From positions 62,001 to 126,000 of the forward strand of contig NZ_SLVM01000006.1 in the NCBI RefSeq assembly GCF_004339675.1: a stretch of 64,000 nucleotides of DNA, written 5' to 3'. This document shows, one piece after another, positions 8,733-17,211 of the stretch; the stretch's first letter is position 1, and each line of letters starts with the position of its first letter. A program made the translations under genes and the position numbers. The notes under the pieces are model-generated. The model did no database searches and had not been told where the DNA came from. It saw only the letters and a list, made by a program, of their open reading frames with translations. The stretch is from Rhodovulum steppense (GTDB lineage: Bacteria > Pseudomonadota > Alphaproteobacteria > Rhodobacterales > Rhodobacteraceae).

Positions 8733-9809
8733 ATGGACAACGATTTCATCGTGATCGGCGGCGGGATCGCCGGGGTGTCGGTCGGGGCGCGGCTGTCGGA
8801 CCTTGGGCGCGTGGCGCTGGTCGAGGCCGAGGCGGGGCTGGGCTATCACGCCTCGGGGCGGTCTGCCGCGCTGTTCGACATGTGCCTGGGCGCGCCGCCC
8901 ATCGTGGCGCTGAACCGGGCGAGCCATGCCGAGCATGCCGCAATGGGCGGCCTGTCCGGGCGCGGCCTGATGGTCGTGGGCCGCGCCGACGATGCCGCGG
9001 CCTTCGCGCGCGATGAGGCGCATATGGCGCTAGAGCGCCTGTCGCCGACGGAGGCGCGGGCGCGCATGCCGGTGCTGAACCCCGAGACCGTGGCCTTTGC
9101 CGGGTTCAACGCCGAAGCATGGGATCTGGACACCGACCGGCTGATCCAGGCTCAGGCCCGCGAAATCCGGGGCAATGGCGGCACGGTCACCACCGGGGCG
9201 CGGGTTACGGCGATTACGCGGGTTGCGACGGGCTGGCGGGTCGAGACCGCCAAGGGACCCGTCGAGGGGTGCATTCTGGTCAATGCCGCGGGCGCCTGGG
9301 TGGACGCGGTGGCGCGGATGGCGGGGGTGGCGCCCCTGGGGTTCACTCCGATGCGCCGGTCGATGGCGCGGCTGCCTGCACCGGGGGGCCATGATCTGCG
9401 CGGCTGGCCGATGGTGGTGGGCGCGGGCGAGCGGTGGTATTGCAAGCCCGATGCCGGGAAGCTGCTGGTCTCGCCCGCCGAGCAGGATCCGATGGAGCCC
9501 CATGACGCCTTTGCCGATGACATGGTGCTGGCCGAGGGGCTGGCGCGCTACGAGGAAATGGTGACCGAGCCCGTCACCCGGGTCGAGACGAACTGGGCGG
9601 GCTTGCGGACATTTGCGCCCGACAGGCTGCTGGTGATCGGTTTCGACCCGGCCGAGCCCGCCTTTTTCTGGCAGGCGGGTCAGGGTGGCGTGGGTTTCCA
9701 GACCGCGCCTGCGGCCAGCCGTCTGGCGGCCGATCTGGTGGCCGGGCGCGCGCCCGCCATCGGGGCCGAACTGGCCACTGTCTTCAGCCCCGGGCGGTTC
9801 GCGCGATGA
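8733..9809 (+). CDS. FAD-dependent D-amino-acid dehydrogenase-like oxidoreductase
   Basis: A 358-residue flavoprotein of the DAO family. The N-terminus DFIVIGGGIAGVSVGARLS is the GxGxxG dinucleotide-binding fold, GYHASGRSAALFD follows at about residues 38-50, and VNAAGAWVDAVA and the C-terminal FFWQAGQGGVGFQTAPA complete the FAD and active-site regions. The overall pattern (GRSAA, AWDLDTDRL, WAGLRTFAPD) resembles D-arginine dehydrogenase DauA more than glycine oxidase, so oxidation of a D- or secondary amino acid at the inner membrane is likely. The substrate is an inference. The ATG at 8733 is preferred to a TTG 18 bases upstream. The next gene overlaps its end by 4 bases. Confidence 0.85.
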   Translation: MDNDFIVIGGGIAGVSVGARLSDLGRVALVEAEAGLGYHASGRSAALFDMCLGAPPIVALNRASHAEHAAMGGLSGRGLMVVGRADDAAAFARDEAHMALERLSPTEARARMPVLNPETVAFAGFNAEAWDLDTDRLIQAQAREIRGNGGTVTTGARVTAITRVATGWRVETAKGPVEGCILVNAAGAWVDAVARMAGVAPLGFTPMRRSMARLPAPGGHDLRGWPMVVGAGERWYCKPDAGKLLVSPAEQDPMEPHDAFADDMVLAEGLARYEEMVTEPVTRVETNWAGLRTFAPDRLLVIGFDPAEPAFFWQAGQGGVGFQTAPAASRLAADLVAGRAPAIGAELATVFSPGRFAR

Positions 9810-10507
9810 GTCGGCGGTTGAGCCTGCCCGACAGCGCCTCGGTGGCGCAGCCCGGCGCGGATGGGCGGATGCACGCGCCGTCTGCCGCGCGCAATGCCGC
9901 GGCGATCTGCGCGGTGATCGCCGCGCGGGCGCCGCAAACGGGCCGGGCGCTGGAGATTGCCAGCGGGACGGGCGAACATGCGGTGCGGATCGCGGCGGAA
10001 CTGCCCGGGCTTGACTGGCAACCCACCGAAATCGACCCCGCAAGGCGGGGCAGCATCGACGCCTGGGCCGCCCATATGGGGCTGGCGAACATCCGGCCCG
10101 CCATCGCGCTGGATGCCTGTGCGCCGGGCTGGGGGGGCGCGCATCGGGGGCAGGATCTGATCTTTGCCAGCAACATCCTTCATCTGGTCAGCCAGACCGA
10201 GGCAGAGACGCTGGTGCGTGAGGCGGGCGCCGCACTGGCGCCGGGGGGCGTGCTGATGATCTACGGCCCGTTCCGTCGCGACGAGGGATTCGCCAGCGCG
10301 GGGGATGCGGCCTTTCACGCCAGCCTCGTCGCGCAGGATCCGGCCATCGGATACAAGGGGGTCGGGGAGGTCGCCGACTGGATGCGCGCCGCTGGTCTGT
10401 ATGTCGAACCGCCCGTCGAGATGCCGGCGAACAACCTGACCCTGATCGCCGCAAGGCCCCCGCTGTTTGACCCGGGTCAAGGCGGGGCAGCAGGAAAACT
10501 GGTGTGA
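9806..10507 (+). CDS. DUF938 family SAM-dependent methyltransferase-like protein
   Basis: A 233-residue protein of the DUF938 family with a class I methyltransferase fold. After the family opening (PDSASVAQPGADGRMHAPSA at about residues 8-27) it shows the SAM motif ALEIASGTGEHAVRIA, then LDWQPTEIDPARRGSI and the motif IV-like DLIFASNILHLVS. The target of these proteins is not established. The ATG overlaps the stop of the flavoprotein gene (ATGA), so the two are probably cotranscribed. The 3' end is followed closely by the AhpD-like gene. Confidence 0.85.
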   Translation: MSRRLSLPDSASVAQPGADGRMHAPSAARNAAAICAVIAARAPQTGRALEIASGTGEHAVRIAAELPGLDWQPTEIDPARRGSIDAWAAHMGLANIRPAIALDACAPGWGGAHRGQDLIFASNILHLVSQTEAETLVREAGAALAPGGVLMIYGPFRRDEGFASAGDAAFHASLVAQDPAIGYKGVGEVADWMRAAGLYVEPPVEMPANNLTLIAARPPLFDPGQGGAAGKLV

Positions 10508-10539
10508 GGGATGTGGTTTTGGACCCCAAGGAGACAGGC

Positions 10540-10896
10540 ATGGACTGGACGGCAAAACGCGACACGACCAAGGATCAGCTCAAGCGCCTGAACAAGGCTA
10601 TCCCCGAGGCGACCAAGGCGTTCGGGGGGCTGGGCAAGGCGGTGAAGGAGGGCGGCGAGCTCGACTTCAAGACCAAGGAATTCATTGCGCTGGGCATCGC
10701 CATCGGGCTGCGCTGCGAGGCCTGCATCGTGCTGCACATGGAGGCGCTGGTGCGCGTGGGTGCGAGCCGCGAGGAAGTCGGCGATGTGCTGGCCATGGCG
10801 ATCCAGATGGGCGGTGGGCCGGCGATGATGTATGCGGCCGCGGCCATGGAATGCTATGACCAGTTGATCGAGGAGAAGGCCCAGGCGGCCGAATAG
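10540..10896 (+). CDS. Carboxymuconolactone decarboxylase (AhpD-like) family protein
   Basis: A 118-residue all-helical protein of the CMD/AhpD family. It keeps the redox motif CEACIVLH (CxxCxxxH) within LRCEACIVLHMEALVRVGAS at the end of the core helix, as in alkylhydroperoxidase-like members that use the cysteine pair against peroxides. The long lactone-decarboxylase substrate loop is not evident, so a thiol redox role is more likely. The start at 10540 sits behind a good AAGGAG site with 5-base spacing. A GTG at 10504 overlapping the previous gene would add 12 residues. A GC hairpin follows the stop. Confidence 0.85.
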   Translation: MDWTAKRDTTKDQLKRLNKAIPEATKAFGGLGKAVKEGGELDFKTKEFIALGIAIGLRCEACIVLHMEALVRVGASREEVGDVLAMAIQMGGGPAMMYAAAAMECYDQLIEEKAQAAE

Positions 10897-10907
10897 GCCG
10901 CCTGTCG

Positions 10908-10934
10908 GCCTCCCGGCTGGCCCGGCCGGGAGGC
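10908..10934 (+). terminator. GC-rich hairpin after the AhpD-like gene
   Basis: A perfect 10-bp stem, GCCTCCCGGC (10908-10917) and GCCGGGAGGC (10925-10934), with a 7-base loop. It begins 12 bases past the stop and lacks a clear T-run, so it may end the 8733-10896 transcription unit weakly or with Rho. Confidence 0.55.
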
Positions 10935-11003
10935 TGCACCGTTGCTGTTGCCTGAACCGCGGGTTGGGCATACCCTTTCGCTGTCCGCAGCCCGAAGGGA
11001 ACC

Positions 11004-11447
11004 ATGCCCATGCCCCGCCTTGTCCCGACCGCCCTGCTTTTCGCTCTGGTCGCCGGGGCGGCGGGGGCGGCCGGTCATCACAGCCTCGAAGGCCGCTTTG
11101 TCGCCGGGTGGGACGGAAACGGCGATGGCGTCGTGACGCTGGCCGAGATCATGCGGATCCCGCCCGCGGTGTTCGCCCGGTTCGACCTGGACGGAAACGG
11201 CATTCTGGACCCGCGCGAGACCGCGCGCTTCGACGCCGCAAGACAGGCCGATCTGCGGGCTGTCGGTGGCCGCACCGGCCCCGAGATCGCGCGCCTTGCC
11301 GCCGGGCTGAGGCTGAAGCGCAATGACATCGACGGCAATGGCCGGATCAGCCGGGACGAGTTCCGGCTGGGCGGTGCGGACTGGCTGGCGCTGCTGGACC
11401 GCAATGGCGACGGGGTGGTCAGCGCGGCCGATTTCGTCCCGCGCTGA
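11004..11447 (+). CDS. Exported EF-hand calcium-binding protein
   Basis: A 147-residue secreted protein with a signal peptide (hydrophobic stretch about residues 8-23) and four EF-hand-like loops: DGNGDGVVTLAE at 37-48, DLDGNGILDPRE at 61-72, DIDGNGRISRDE at 108-119 and DRNGDGVVSAAD at 132-143. The last loop has Asp rather than Glu in position 12, which usually weakens binding or favours magnesium. The first, and probably correct, start is one of two close ATGs (11004, 11010). It is a single-gene unit, convergent with the following minus-strand gene only 4 bases away. Its role could be calcium buffering or sensing in the periplasm; nothing in the context tells which. Confidence 0.85.
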   Translation: MPMPRLVPTALLFALVAGAAGAAGHHSLEGRFVAGWDGNGDGVVTLAEIMRIPPAVFARFDLDGNGILDPRETARFDAARQADLRAVGGRTGPEIARLAAGLRLKRNDIDGNGRISRDEFRLGGADWLALLDRNGDGVVSAADFVPR

Positions 11448-11451
11448 CCCG

Positions 11452-13950
11452 TCAGCCATCGGCGCGGATACGCGCGTTCGCGGGATCGTGCGGGCTGTCC
11501 TCGACGATCTCGGCGGGCCAGAGGCTGTCGAACATCCTGACCTGCAACCGGGTGCCTGGCACCGCCAGATCAGGGCGCACATAGCCCATGCCGATGGATT
11601 TGCCAAAGACGACCGACCAGCCGCCCGAGGTCAGCCGCCCGACCCGCGCCGCGCCGTGATACAGCGCCTCGCGTCCCCATGGGTCGGCATCCTCGGGTCC
11701 GTCGATCAGGAGGGTCACGCATTTGCTGCGGATGCCCGTGGCGACCATCGCCGCCTTGCCGTGGAACTCCTTGGACAGGTCCACGAAGCGGTCGAGCCCG
11801 GCCTCCAGGGGCGTTGCGTCGCGGCCAAGCTCGGTGCCGAAGGCACGATAGGATTTTTCCTGCCTCAGCCAGTTCTGCGCCCGCGCACCGACCAGCGCCA
11901 TTCCGTGCTTCTCGCCCGCCGCCATCAGCAGATCCCACAGATAGGTCTGCATCTCGATGGGGTGGTGCAGTTCCCAGCCCAGCTCGCCGGTATAGGCCAC
12001 CCGCAGCGCGCGGACGGGGCACATGCCCAGTTCGATATCGCGCGCCGACAGCCAGGGAAACCGCCTGTTGGACAGCACACTGGCGGGGTCCGCATCGCGC
12101 ACGACATCGTTCAGGATCGCCCGCGCATTCGGCCCGGCCAGCGCGAAGACGCCCCATTGGGTCGAGACGTCGTGGATGTCGATCCAGCCGAATTCGGCGC
12201 GCTTGTCCTCGGCGGCCTTGACCAGGAAATCGTGGTCATAGGCCTGCCACGCCCCCGCCGAGACGAGGTAATACTCATGTTCGGAGAGGCGGACGATGGT
12301 ATATTCGGTCCGCACCGTCCCCGCCGAACTCAACGCATAGGTCAGGTTCACCCGGCCGACCCTGGGCAGCGCGTTGCAGGTGAACCGGTCGAGGAACGCG
12401 GTCGCGCCGGGGCCGCGCACCAGATGCTTGGTGAAGGCGGTGGCGTCGATCAGCCCGGCGCGTTCGCGGATCGCCTTGGCCTCATAGGCGGCATGCGTCC
12501 ACCAGCCGCCCCGGCGGAAGCTGCGGGCATCGTGGTCGAATGTCTCGGGCGCGTCCTCGGGGCCGTAATAGTTCGGCCGCTCCCAGCCGTTGACCTGCCC
12601 GAACTGCGCGCCAAGGCGTTTCTGCCGGTCATAGGCGGGCGAGGTGCGCAGCGGACGGCAGGCGGGGCGTTCCTCGTCGGGATGGTGCAGGATGAAGACA
12701 TGTTCATACGCCTCCTCGTTCTTGCGGGCGGCGTAGTCGGTCGTCATCCAGTCGCCGAAACGGCGGGGGTCGAGCGATCCCATGTCGATCTCGGCCTCGC
12801 CCTCGACCATCAGTTGCGCAAGGTAATGCCCCGCCCCCCCGGCAGCGGTGATGCCGAAGCTGAAGCCTTCGGCCAGCCACATGTTGCGCAGCCCCGGCGC
12901 GGGACCCAGCAGCGGGTTGCCGTCGGGCGTGTAGCAGATCGGGCCGTTGAAATCGTCCTTGAGCCCCACCTGTTCCGAGGACGGGATGCGGTGGATCATC
13001 GACATGTATTCGGCCTCGATACGCTCCAGATCGAGCGGGAACAGGTCGGCGCGGAAGCTGTCGGGGCAGCCATATTCGAACCGCGCGGGCGCGCCCCGTT
13101 CATAGGGCCCGAGAATCCAGCCGCCGCGTTCCTCGCGTACATACCATTTCGCATCGGCATCGCGCAGAACGGGGTGCTGCGGGTTGCCCGCGTCGCGCCA
13201 TTCGACCAGCGCGGGGTCGGGCTCGGTCACGATGAACTGATGCTCGACCGGGATCGCGGGCGTCCTGATCCCCAGAAGCCGGGCGGTGCGCTGGGCGTGG
13301 TTGCCGGTGGCGGTGACGACATGCTCGGCGGTGATGACCGCCTGTTCGTCGGTCGCGACAAGGTTGCCGCCCTTCTCGGCCATCCGCGTCACCGTGACCC
13401 GCCATTCGGACCCGGTCCAGTCATAGCCATCCACCTGCCATTTCCGCTCGATGGTGGCGCCCAGTTGGCGCGCGCCTTTGGCCATCGCCTGCGTGACATC
13501 GGCGGGGTTGATGTAGCCGTCCGTGGGATGGAACAGCGCGCCCACCAGATCGTCGGTCCGCACCAGCGGCCAGCGTTCCTTGATCTGATCAGGGCTCAGC
13601 CATTCAAAGGGCACGCCGCAGGTCTCGGCCGTGGTGGCGTAAAGCATGTATTCGTCCATGCGTGCCCGGCTTTGCGCCATGCGCAGATTGCCCACCACGA
13701 AGAAGCCGGGGTTCAGGCCCGTCTCGGCCTCGAGCCCCTTGTAGAACCGGATCGAGTAGTCGTGGATATGGGTCGTGGCGTAGGACATGTTGAAATAGGG
13801 CAAGAGCCCCGCCGCATGCCAGGTGCTGCCCGAGGTCAGTTCGTCGCGTTCCAGCAGCAGCGTGTCCCAGCCCGCCCGGGCCAGATGATAGGCGATCGAG
13901 GCACCGACGGCACCGCCGCCGACGACAAGGGCTTTGACATGGGTCTTCAT
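11452..13950 (-). CDS. Dimethylglycine dehydrogenase-like FAD oxidoreductase with GcvT C-terminal domain
   Basis: An 832-residue two-part enzyme of the dimethylglycine/sarcosine dehydrogenase family. The N-terminal DAO domain begins KALVVGGGAVGASIAYHLA and keeps SGSTWHAAGLL, where the His normally carries covalent FAD. The C-terminal half is an aminomethyltransferase (GcvT) domain with YTGELGWELH and a folate-binding region, which captures formaldehyde as methylene-tetrahydrofolate. It probably demethylates dimethylglycine, sarcosine or a similar N-methyl compound from glycine betaine breakdown. The start at 13950 has a GAG ribosome site 9 bases away; an ATG at 13968 would add six residues and lacks one. 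No neighbouring betaine genes confirm the substrate. Confidence 0.85.
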   Translation of the reverse strand: MKTHVKALVVGGGAVGASIAYHLARAGWDTLLLERDELTSGSTWHAAGLLPYFNMSYATTHIHDYSIRFYKGLEAETGLNPGFFVVGNLRMAQSRARMDEYMLYATTAETCGVPFEWLSPDQIKERWPLVRTDDLVGALFHPTDGYINPADVTQAMAKGARQLGATIERKWQVDGYDWTGSEWRVTVTRMAEKGGNLVATDEQAVITAEHVVTATGNHAQRTARLLGIRTPAIPVEHQFIVTEPDPALVEWRDAGNPQHPVLRDADAKWYVREERGGWILGPYERGAPARFEYGCPDSFRADLFPLDLERIEAEYMSMIHRIPSSEQVGLKDDFNGPICYTPDGNPLLGPAPGLRNMWLAEGFSFGITAAGGAGHYLAQLMVEGEAEIDMGSLDPRRFGDWMTTDYAARKNEEAYEHVFILHHPDEERPACRPLRTSPAYDRQKRLGAQFGQVNGWERPNYYGPEDAPETFDHDARSFRRGGWWTHAAYEAKAIRERAGLIDATAFTKHLVRGPGATAFLDRFTCNALPRVGRVNLTYALSSAGTVRTEYTIVRLSEHEYYLVSAGAWQAYDHDFLVKAAEDKRAEFGWIDIHDVSTQWGVFALAGPNARAILNDVVRDADPASVLSNRRFPWLSARDIELGMCPVRALRVAYTGELGWELHHPIEMQTYLWDLLMAAGEKHGMALVGARAQNWLRQEKSYRAFGTELGRDATPLEAGLDRFVDLSKEFHGKAAMVATGIRSKCVTLLIDGPEDADPWGREALYHGAARVGRLTSGGWSVVFGKSIGMGYVRPDLAVPGTRLQVRMFDSLWPAEIVEDSPHDPANARIRADG

Positions 13951-14051
13951 GGGCCGCGACTCTTTCATTTTGACGTCGTCAGATTAAACACGTCTGGGCG
14001 CACGAAGGGCCGAAATCAGGCCGACCCTTGATGACGGGAATGCGACATCGA

Positions 14052-14084
14052 CGTAAGAAAAGAAAGCCCCGCCGAAGCGGGGCT
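14052..14084 (-). terminator. Rho-independent terminator of the PemK-like gene transcript
   Basis: Read on the minus strand this is a perfect hairpin AGCCCCGC-TTCG-GCGGGGCT (14084-14065) with the very stable TTCG tetraloop, followed by TTTCTTTTCTT. It lies about 100 bases beyond the PemK-like stop and would end the dehydrogenase-toxin transcript. The bases between stop and hairpin hold no gene that I can support. Confidence 0.85.
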
Positions 14085-14182
14085 GCCAGCACTGACCGGA
14101 GCTTGCTTTCGCCAGACGGCCAGTGGCCCTTGCGGGACTTAATGCGGATGCTGTCGCAGAGCCGCCACCAAGAAAAGATGGG

Positions 14183-14608
14183 TCAGTCCAGGAGGTTTGT
14201 CAAACGCGATAGCCCCATTCCGTGAAGCACGCATTGACGCACGGAGCGGAACGTCGCGGCCGGAAGGACTTCCACCTGGTAACGACGCTTGCCCAAGGCA
14301 TCCTTGCCCAGGTGCAAAAGATCGGTCCGATGAAATCCGACCGCATTCACCATATCGCCCTTCACCCATGCTCGATTTGACCAACCCTCAGGCAGATCGA
14401 AAGGAATTTCGATCTCGCAATGGTAAGGCATGCGCCTTGCCGGGGCTGTGGTGCTGAGGGCAACAACCGTGAGAACCTTGCCCCTGGCCACGATAGCCGG
14501 GGAGAGGACAACGCAGAGGCGGCGCTTGACCATCTCGGGCTCTCGGAATCCCGGCTCGAACGCGACCCGGACCAGCGAACCCGGAGCCGGATGATAGATC
14601 AAAGCCAT
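14183..14608 (-). CDS. PemK/MazF-superfamily (YifN-like) protein
   Basis: A 141-residue protein of the PemK/MazF fold, closest in pattern to the YifN-like group. It opens with YHPAPGSLVRVAFEPGFREP and continues with KRRLCVVLSP, the first beta strands that in active toxins carry the Arg and the Pro-rich loop. LTVVALSTTAP gives the central strand with the conserved Thr/Ser. Active members cut mRNA, but YifN-type proteins are uncharacterised. No antitoxin-like small gene lies next to it: the partner is a 2-hydroxyacid dehydrogenase gene whose stop is 7 bases upstream. The start at 14608 follows AGGCGG. It may be a stand-alone RNase-fold protein rather than half of a toxin-antitoxin pair. Confidence 0.78.
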   Translation of the reverse strand: MALIYHPAPGSLVRVAFEPGFREPEMVKRRLCVVLSPAIVARGKVLTVVALSTTAPARRMPYHCEIEIPFDLPEGWSNRAWVKGDMVNAVGFHRTDLLHLGKDALGKRRYQVEVLPAATFRSVRQCVLHGMGLSRLTNLLD

Positions 14609-14615
14609 CCGCCTG

Positions 14616-15602
14616 TCAGAACATCGAGGACAGGACCAGATCGGGCGGGCGGTGGCCGTCGGCGAAGGTCCTGATGTTGATGATGACCTTCTCGCCCATC
14701 TCGATCCGCCCCTCGACCGTCGCCGATCCCATATGCGGCAGCAGCACGACATTCGGCAACTCGCGCAGGCGCGGGTTGATCTCGTGGCCATGTTCGAAGA
14801 CATCCAGCCCGGCGCCGCCCAGATCGCCCGTGCGCAGCATCCGCGTCAGCGCGTTCTCGTCGATCACCTCGCCGCGCGAGGTGTTCACAATCACCGCGTC
14901 CTTCTTCATCAGCTTGAGCCGCCGCGCATTCAGCAGATGAAAGGTCGAGGGCGTGTGCGGGCAGTTGATCGACAGCACGTCGACGCGGCTCACCATCTGG
15001 TCGAGGCTGTCCCACCAGGTTGCTTCCAGATCCTCCTCGATCTCGGTGCGCAGCCGCTTGCGGTTGTGATAGTGGATCTGCATCCCGAAGGCGCGCGCGC
15101 GTCGCGCCACTGCCTGCCCGATCCGGCCCATCCCCAGGATTCCCAGCCGCCGTCCGCCGATCCGCCCCCCCATGAAGGCCGTGGGCGCCCAGCCGCGCCA
15201 GGCGCCCGCCTGCATCACCGCCAGCCCCTCGGGGATGCGCCGGGCGACCGCCAGCATCAGCGCGATGGTCATGTCGGCGGTATCCTCGGTGACCACATCG
15301 GGCGTGTTCGAGACGAGAATACCCCGCTGCCGCGCGGTCTGGATGTCCAGATGGTCGATCCCCGCACCGTAATTCGCGATCAGCTTCAGCCGGTCACCCG
15401 CTGCGGCCAGCATCGCCTGGTCGATCCGGTCGGTCACGCAGGGCACCAGCACATCGGCGCGTCGCATCGCCTCGACCAGGTCGTCACGGGACATCCTGGC
15501 GTCGGTATCGTTCAACGCGACGTCGAACAATTCCTTCATCCGGGTCTCGACCGGCGCGGGCAGGCGTCGCGTCACGACAACACTCAGGCGCTGAGCGGGC
15601 AT
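14616..15602 (-). CDS. D-2-hydroxyacid dehydrogenase (D-glycerate/glyoxylate reductase-like)
   Basis: A 328-residue NAD(P)-dependent D-isomer 2-hydroxyacid dehydrogenase. Visible are the catalytic-domain segment LIANYGAGIDHLDI, the Rossmann motif GILGMGRIGQAVARRA, the catalytic Arg in NTSRGEVIDENAL and the catalytic His in LLPHMGSAT. The pattern fits the glyoxylate/hydroxypyruvate reductase (D-glycerate dehydrogenase) branch, which recycles glyoxylate or hydroxypyruvate to glycolate or glycerate. The start at 15602 follows an excellent AGGAGGA site. The following PemK-like gene is 7 bases downstream and probably cotranscribed. It is divergent from the SH3 protein gene. Confidence 0.87.
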   Translation of the reverse strand: MPAQRLSVVVTRRLPAPVETRMKELFDVALNDTDARMSRDDLVEAMRRADVLVPCVTDRIDQAMLAAAGDRLKLIANYGAGIDHLDIQTARQRGILVSNTPDVVTEDTADMTIALMLAVARRIPEGLAVMQAGAWRGWAPTAFMGGRIGGRRLGILGMGRIGQAVARRARAFGMQIHYHNRKRLRTEIEEDLEATWWDSLDQMVSRVDVLSINCPHTPSTFHLLNARRLKLMKKDAVIVNTSRGEVIDENALTRMLRTGDLGGAGLDVFEHGHEINPRLRELPNVVLLPHMGSATVEGRIEMGEKVIINIRTFADGHRPPDLVLSSMF

Positions 15603-15703
15603 CCCGGGGCTTCCTCCTGCTTTCCAATCCGCGGCGTCAGTGGCAAACTGTCGGAGTTCGGGGCGCGGCACAAGACCCCGGGGCAGGAACGGACAGGACA
15701 GAC

Positions 15704-16222
15704 ATGGCGCAGCGCGCAATCGGGCGGATCGCGGGATCGGCCCTCGTTCTATTGGTTTGCATGATGGCTCTTGCGGCCCCCGTTCAGGCCGCCGAACGCG
15801 GGCCGGTCACCAATCTGCCGCTGCCGCGCTATGTCTCGCTCAAGGCCGGCGAAAGCAATGTCCGGCGCGGGCCCAGCCTCAGTCACCGGGTCGACTGGGT
15901 CTATAAACGCCGCGGCATGCCGTTGCAGATCACCGCCGAATACGGCCATTGGCGCCGGGTGCAGGACCGCGACGGGGCGGGCGGCTGGATGCATTATTCG
16001 CTGTTGTCGGGCGTGCGCACCGTTCTGGTCGACGAGGACATGGTCCCGATGCGCCGGACCCCGCAGACGGACGCCCCGGTGCTGGCCCAGGCCGAACGCG
16101 GCGTGATCGCGCGGCTGGGCGCCTGCCGACCCGACTGGTGCCGGATCTCGGCCGAGGGCCGGTCGGGCTGGGTGCCCAAGGGCACGCTCTGGGGCGTCGA
16201 GACGGACGAGATCCGCGACTAG
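15704..16222 (+). CDS. Exported bacterial SH3-domain protein
   Basis: A 172-residue periplasmic protein with a signal peptide (hydrophobic core at about residues 10-25, cleavage near VQAAER). It is followed by SH3-like repeats: VSLKAGESNVRRGPSLSHRV, the hallmark of SH3_3/SH3b domains, then a second repeat around DMVPMRRTPQTDAPVLA and CRISAEGRSGWVPKGTLWG at the end. Such domains bind peptidoglycan or proteins in the periplasm, but no enzyme domain is attached and the partner is unknown. The family is common in Rhodobacterales next to the hydroxyacid dehydrogenase gene, with which it shares the intergenic region. Confidence 0.83.
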   Translation: MAQRAIGRIAGSALVLLVCMMALAAPVQAAERGPVTNLPLPRYVSLKAGESNVRRGPSLSHRVDWVYKRRGMPLQITAEYGHWRRVQDRDGAGGWMHYSLLSGVRTVLVDEDMVPMRRTPQTDAPVLAQAERGVIARLGACRPDWCRISAEGRSGWVPKGTLWGVETDEIRD

Positions 16223-16283
16223 GCTTGCGGCCCCGGGGGCAAGCTTGCTAACGGAACCTGAACCCGCGCCACGGACTCCGCCG

Positions 16284-17168
16284 ATGCCGACCGCTGCCCG
16301 CCTGAACCTGTCCGCCGGGATCGCCTCGGTGATCACGGCGCTTGCGCTTGTCGCGATCAAGCTCTGGGCGCTGGGGGCGACGCAGTCGCTCTCGGTCGCG
16401 GCCTCGCTCGCGGACAGCGCGCTGGACCTGATGATGTCGCTGGGCGCACTGGCCGCGATCCTCTATGCCGCGCGCCCGCCCGACGAGGACCACGCCTTCG
16501 GCCATTCCTCGGCCGAGGATCTGGCCGCCCTTGGCCAGGCGGTGTTCATCCTCGCCTCGGCCGGTGTGATCGCCTTCGCCGCCATCGGCCGCCTGATCGC
16601 GCCCGTGCCGGTGCCGCTGAGTTCGGAAACCCGGGGCATCGTCGCGATGGTCGTCTCGATCGTGCTGACGCTGGCGCTGGTGCTCTGGCAGCGCCGGGTC
16701 GCCGCGCGCACCGGCAACCGGGTGGTCAAGGCCGACTCGCTGCATTACCTGGGGGATCTTCTGCCCAATATCGGGGCGATCCTCGCGCTCTGGGCCTCGG
16801 CCCAGTTCGGATTCGTGCGCCTGGATGCGGCCATCGCGCTGGCCGCCGCCGCCATGCTGGCCGTGGGCGCGCTGGGCATCGGCAAGGGGGCATGGGACGC
16901 GCTGATGGACCGCGCCGCCGATCCGCAGGTGATCGCCAGGATCGAGAATCTGGCCCGCACCCAGCCCGGCGTGCACGGATTTCACGATCTCAAGACCCGC
17001 CGCGCGGGCTCGCGGCTTTTCGTGAACCTGCATCTGGAACTCGATGGCGACCAGAGCCTGAACGCCGCCCATTCGATAGGCGCCGCCCTGAAACACGCCA
17101 TCCTCGCCGAGTTTCCCGGCACCGATATCATCATCCATTTCGACCCGGCCCGGAAAACCGCGCCCTGA
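16284..17168 (+). CDS. Cation diffusion facilitator (FieF-like) metal exporter
   Basis: A 294-residue six-helix metal/proton antiporter of the CDF family that exports Fe(II), Zn(II) or similar divalent cations. The metal site residues are present: ADSALDLMMS in helix 2 (the DxxxD pair) and KADSLHYLGDLLPN in helix 5 (HxxxD). HAFGHSSAEDLAAL lies in the loop, and the C-terminal cytoplasmic domain with GVHGFHDLKTRRAGSRLFVNL follows. The ATG at 16284 gives the normal length; a TTG 39 bases upstream is also in frame. The exact metal cannot be read from these motifs. The gene ends just before an inverted copy of the intergenic motif. Confidence 0.88.
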   Translation: MPTAARLNLSAGIASVITALALVAIKLWALGATQSLSVAASLADSALDLMMSLGALAAILYAARPPDEDHAFGHSSAEDLAALGQAVFILASAGVIAFAAIGRLIAPVPVPLSSETRGIVAMVVSIVLTLALVLWQRRVAARTGNRVVKADSLHYLGDLLPNIGAILALWASAQFGFVRLDAAIALAAAAMLAVGALGIGKGAWDALMDRAADPQVIARIENLARTQPGVHGFHDLKTRRAGSRLFVNLHLELDGDQSLNAAHSIGAALKHAILAEFPGTDIIIHFDPARKTAP

Positions 17169-17169
17169 G

Positions 17170-17206
17170 CCTTCTTCTGGCCGGAAATATCCCCGCCGGA
17201 GGCATC
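17170..17206 (-). repeat. Rhodobacterales-type intergenic motif, copy B
   Basis: On the minus strand this reads GCCTCCGGCGGGGATATTTC, then CGGCCAGAAGAAGG. It lies between the convergent ends of the CDF exporter and the ThiF-like gene, and starts 5 bases past the ThiF-like stop, so its orientation suits a 3' element of that gene. It matches copies A, C and D in the core GGATATTT...GGCCA-GAAGA. Confidence 0.6.
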
Positions 17207-17211
17207 CGCCG

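Noticed and set aside
11452-13950. A DMSP demethylase (DmdA) reading of the GcvT-containing protein
   Set aside because: DmdA is a stand-alone GcvT-like protein of about 370 residues. This protein has an additional N-terminal FAD domain, which fits the dimethylglycine/sarcosine dehydrogenase family.
14086-14182. A possible small gene between the PemK-like stop and its terminator
   Set aside because: The frame after the stop is open, but there is no start codon with a ribosome site and no recognisable sequence. It is best seen as a 3' untranslated stretch.
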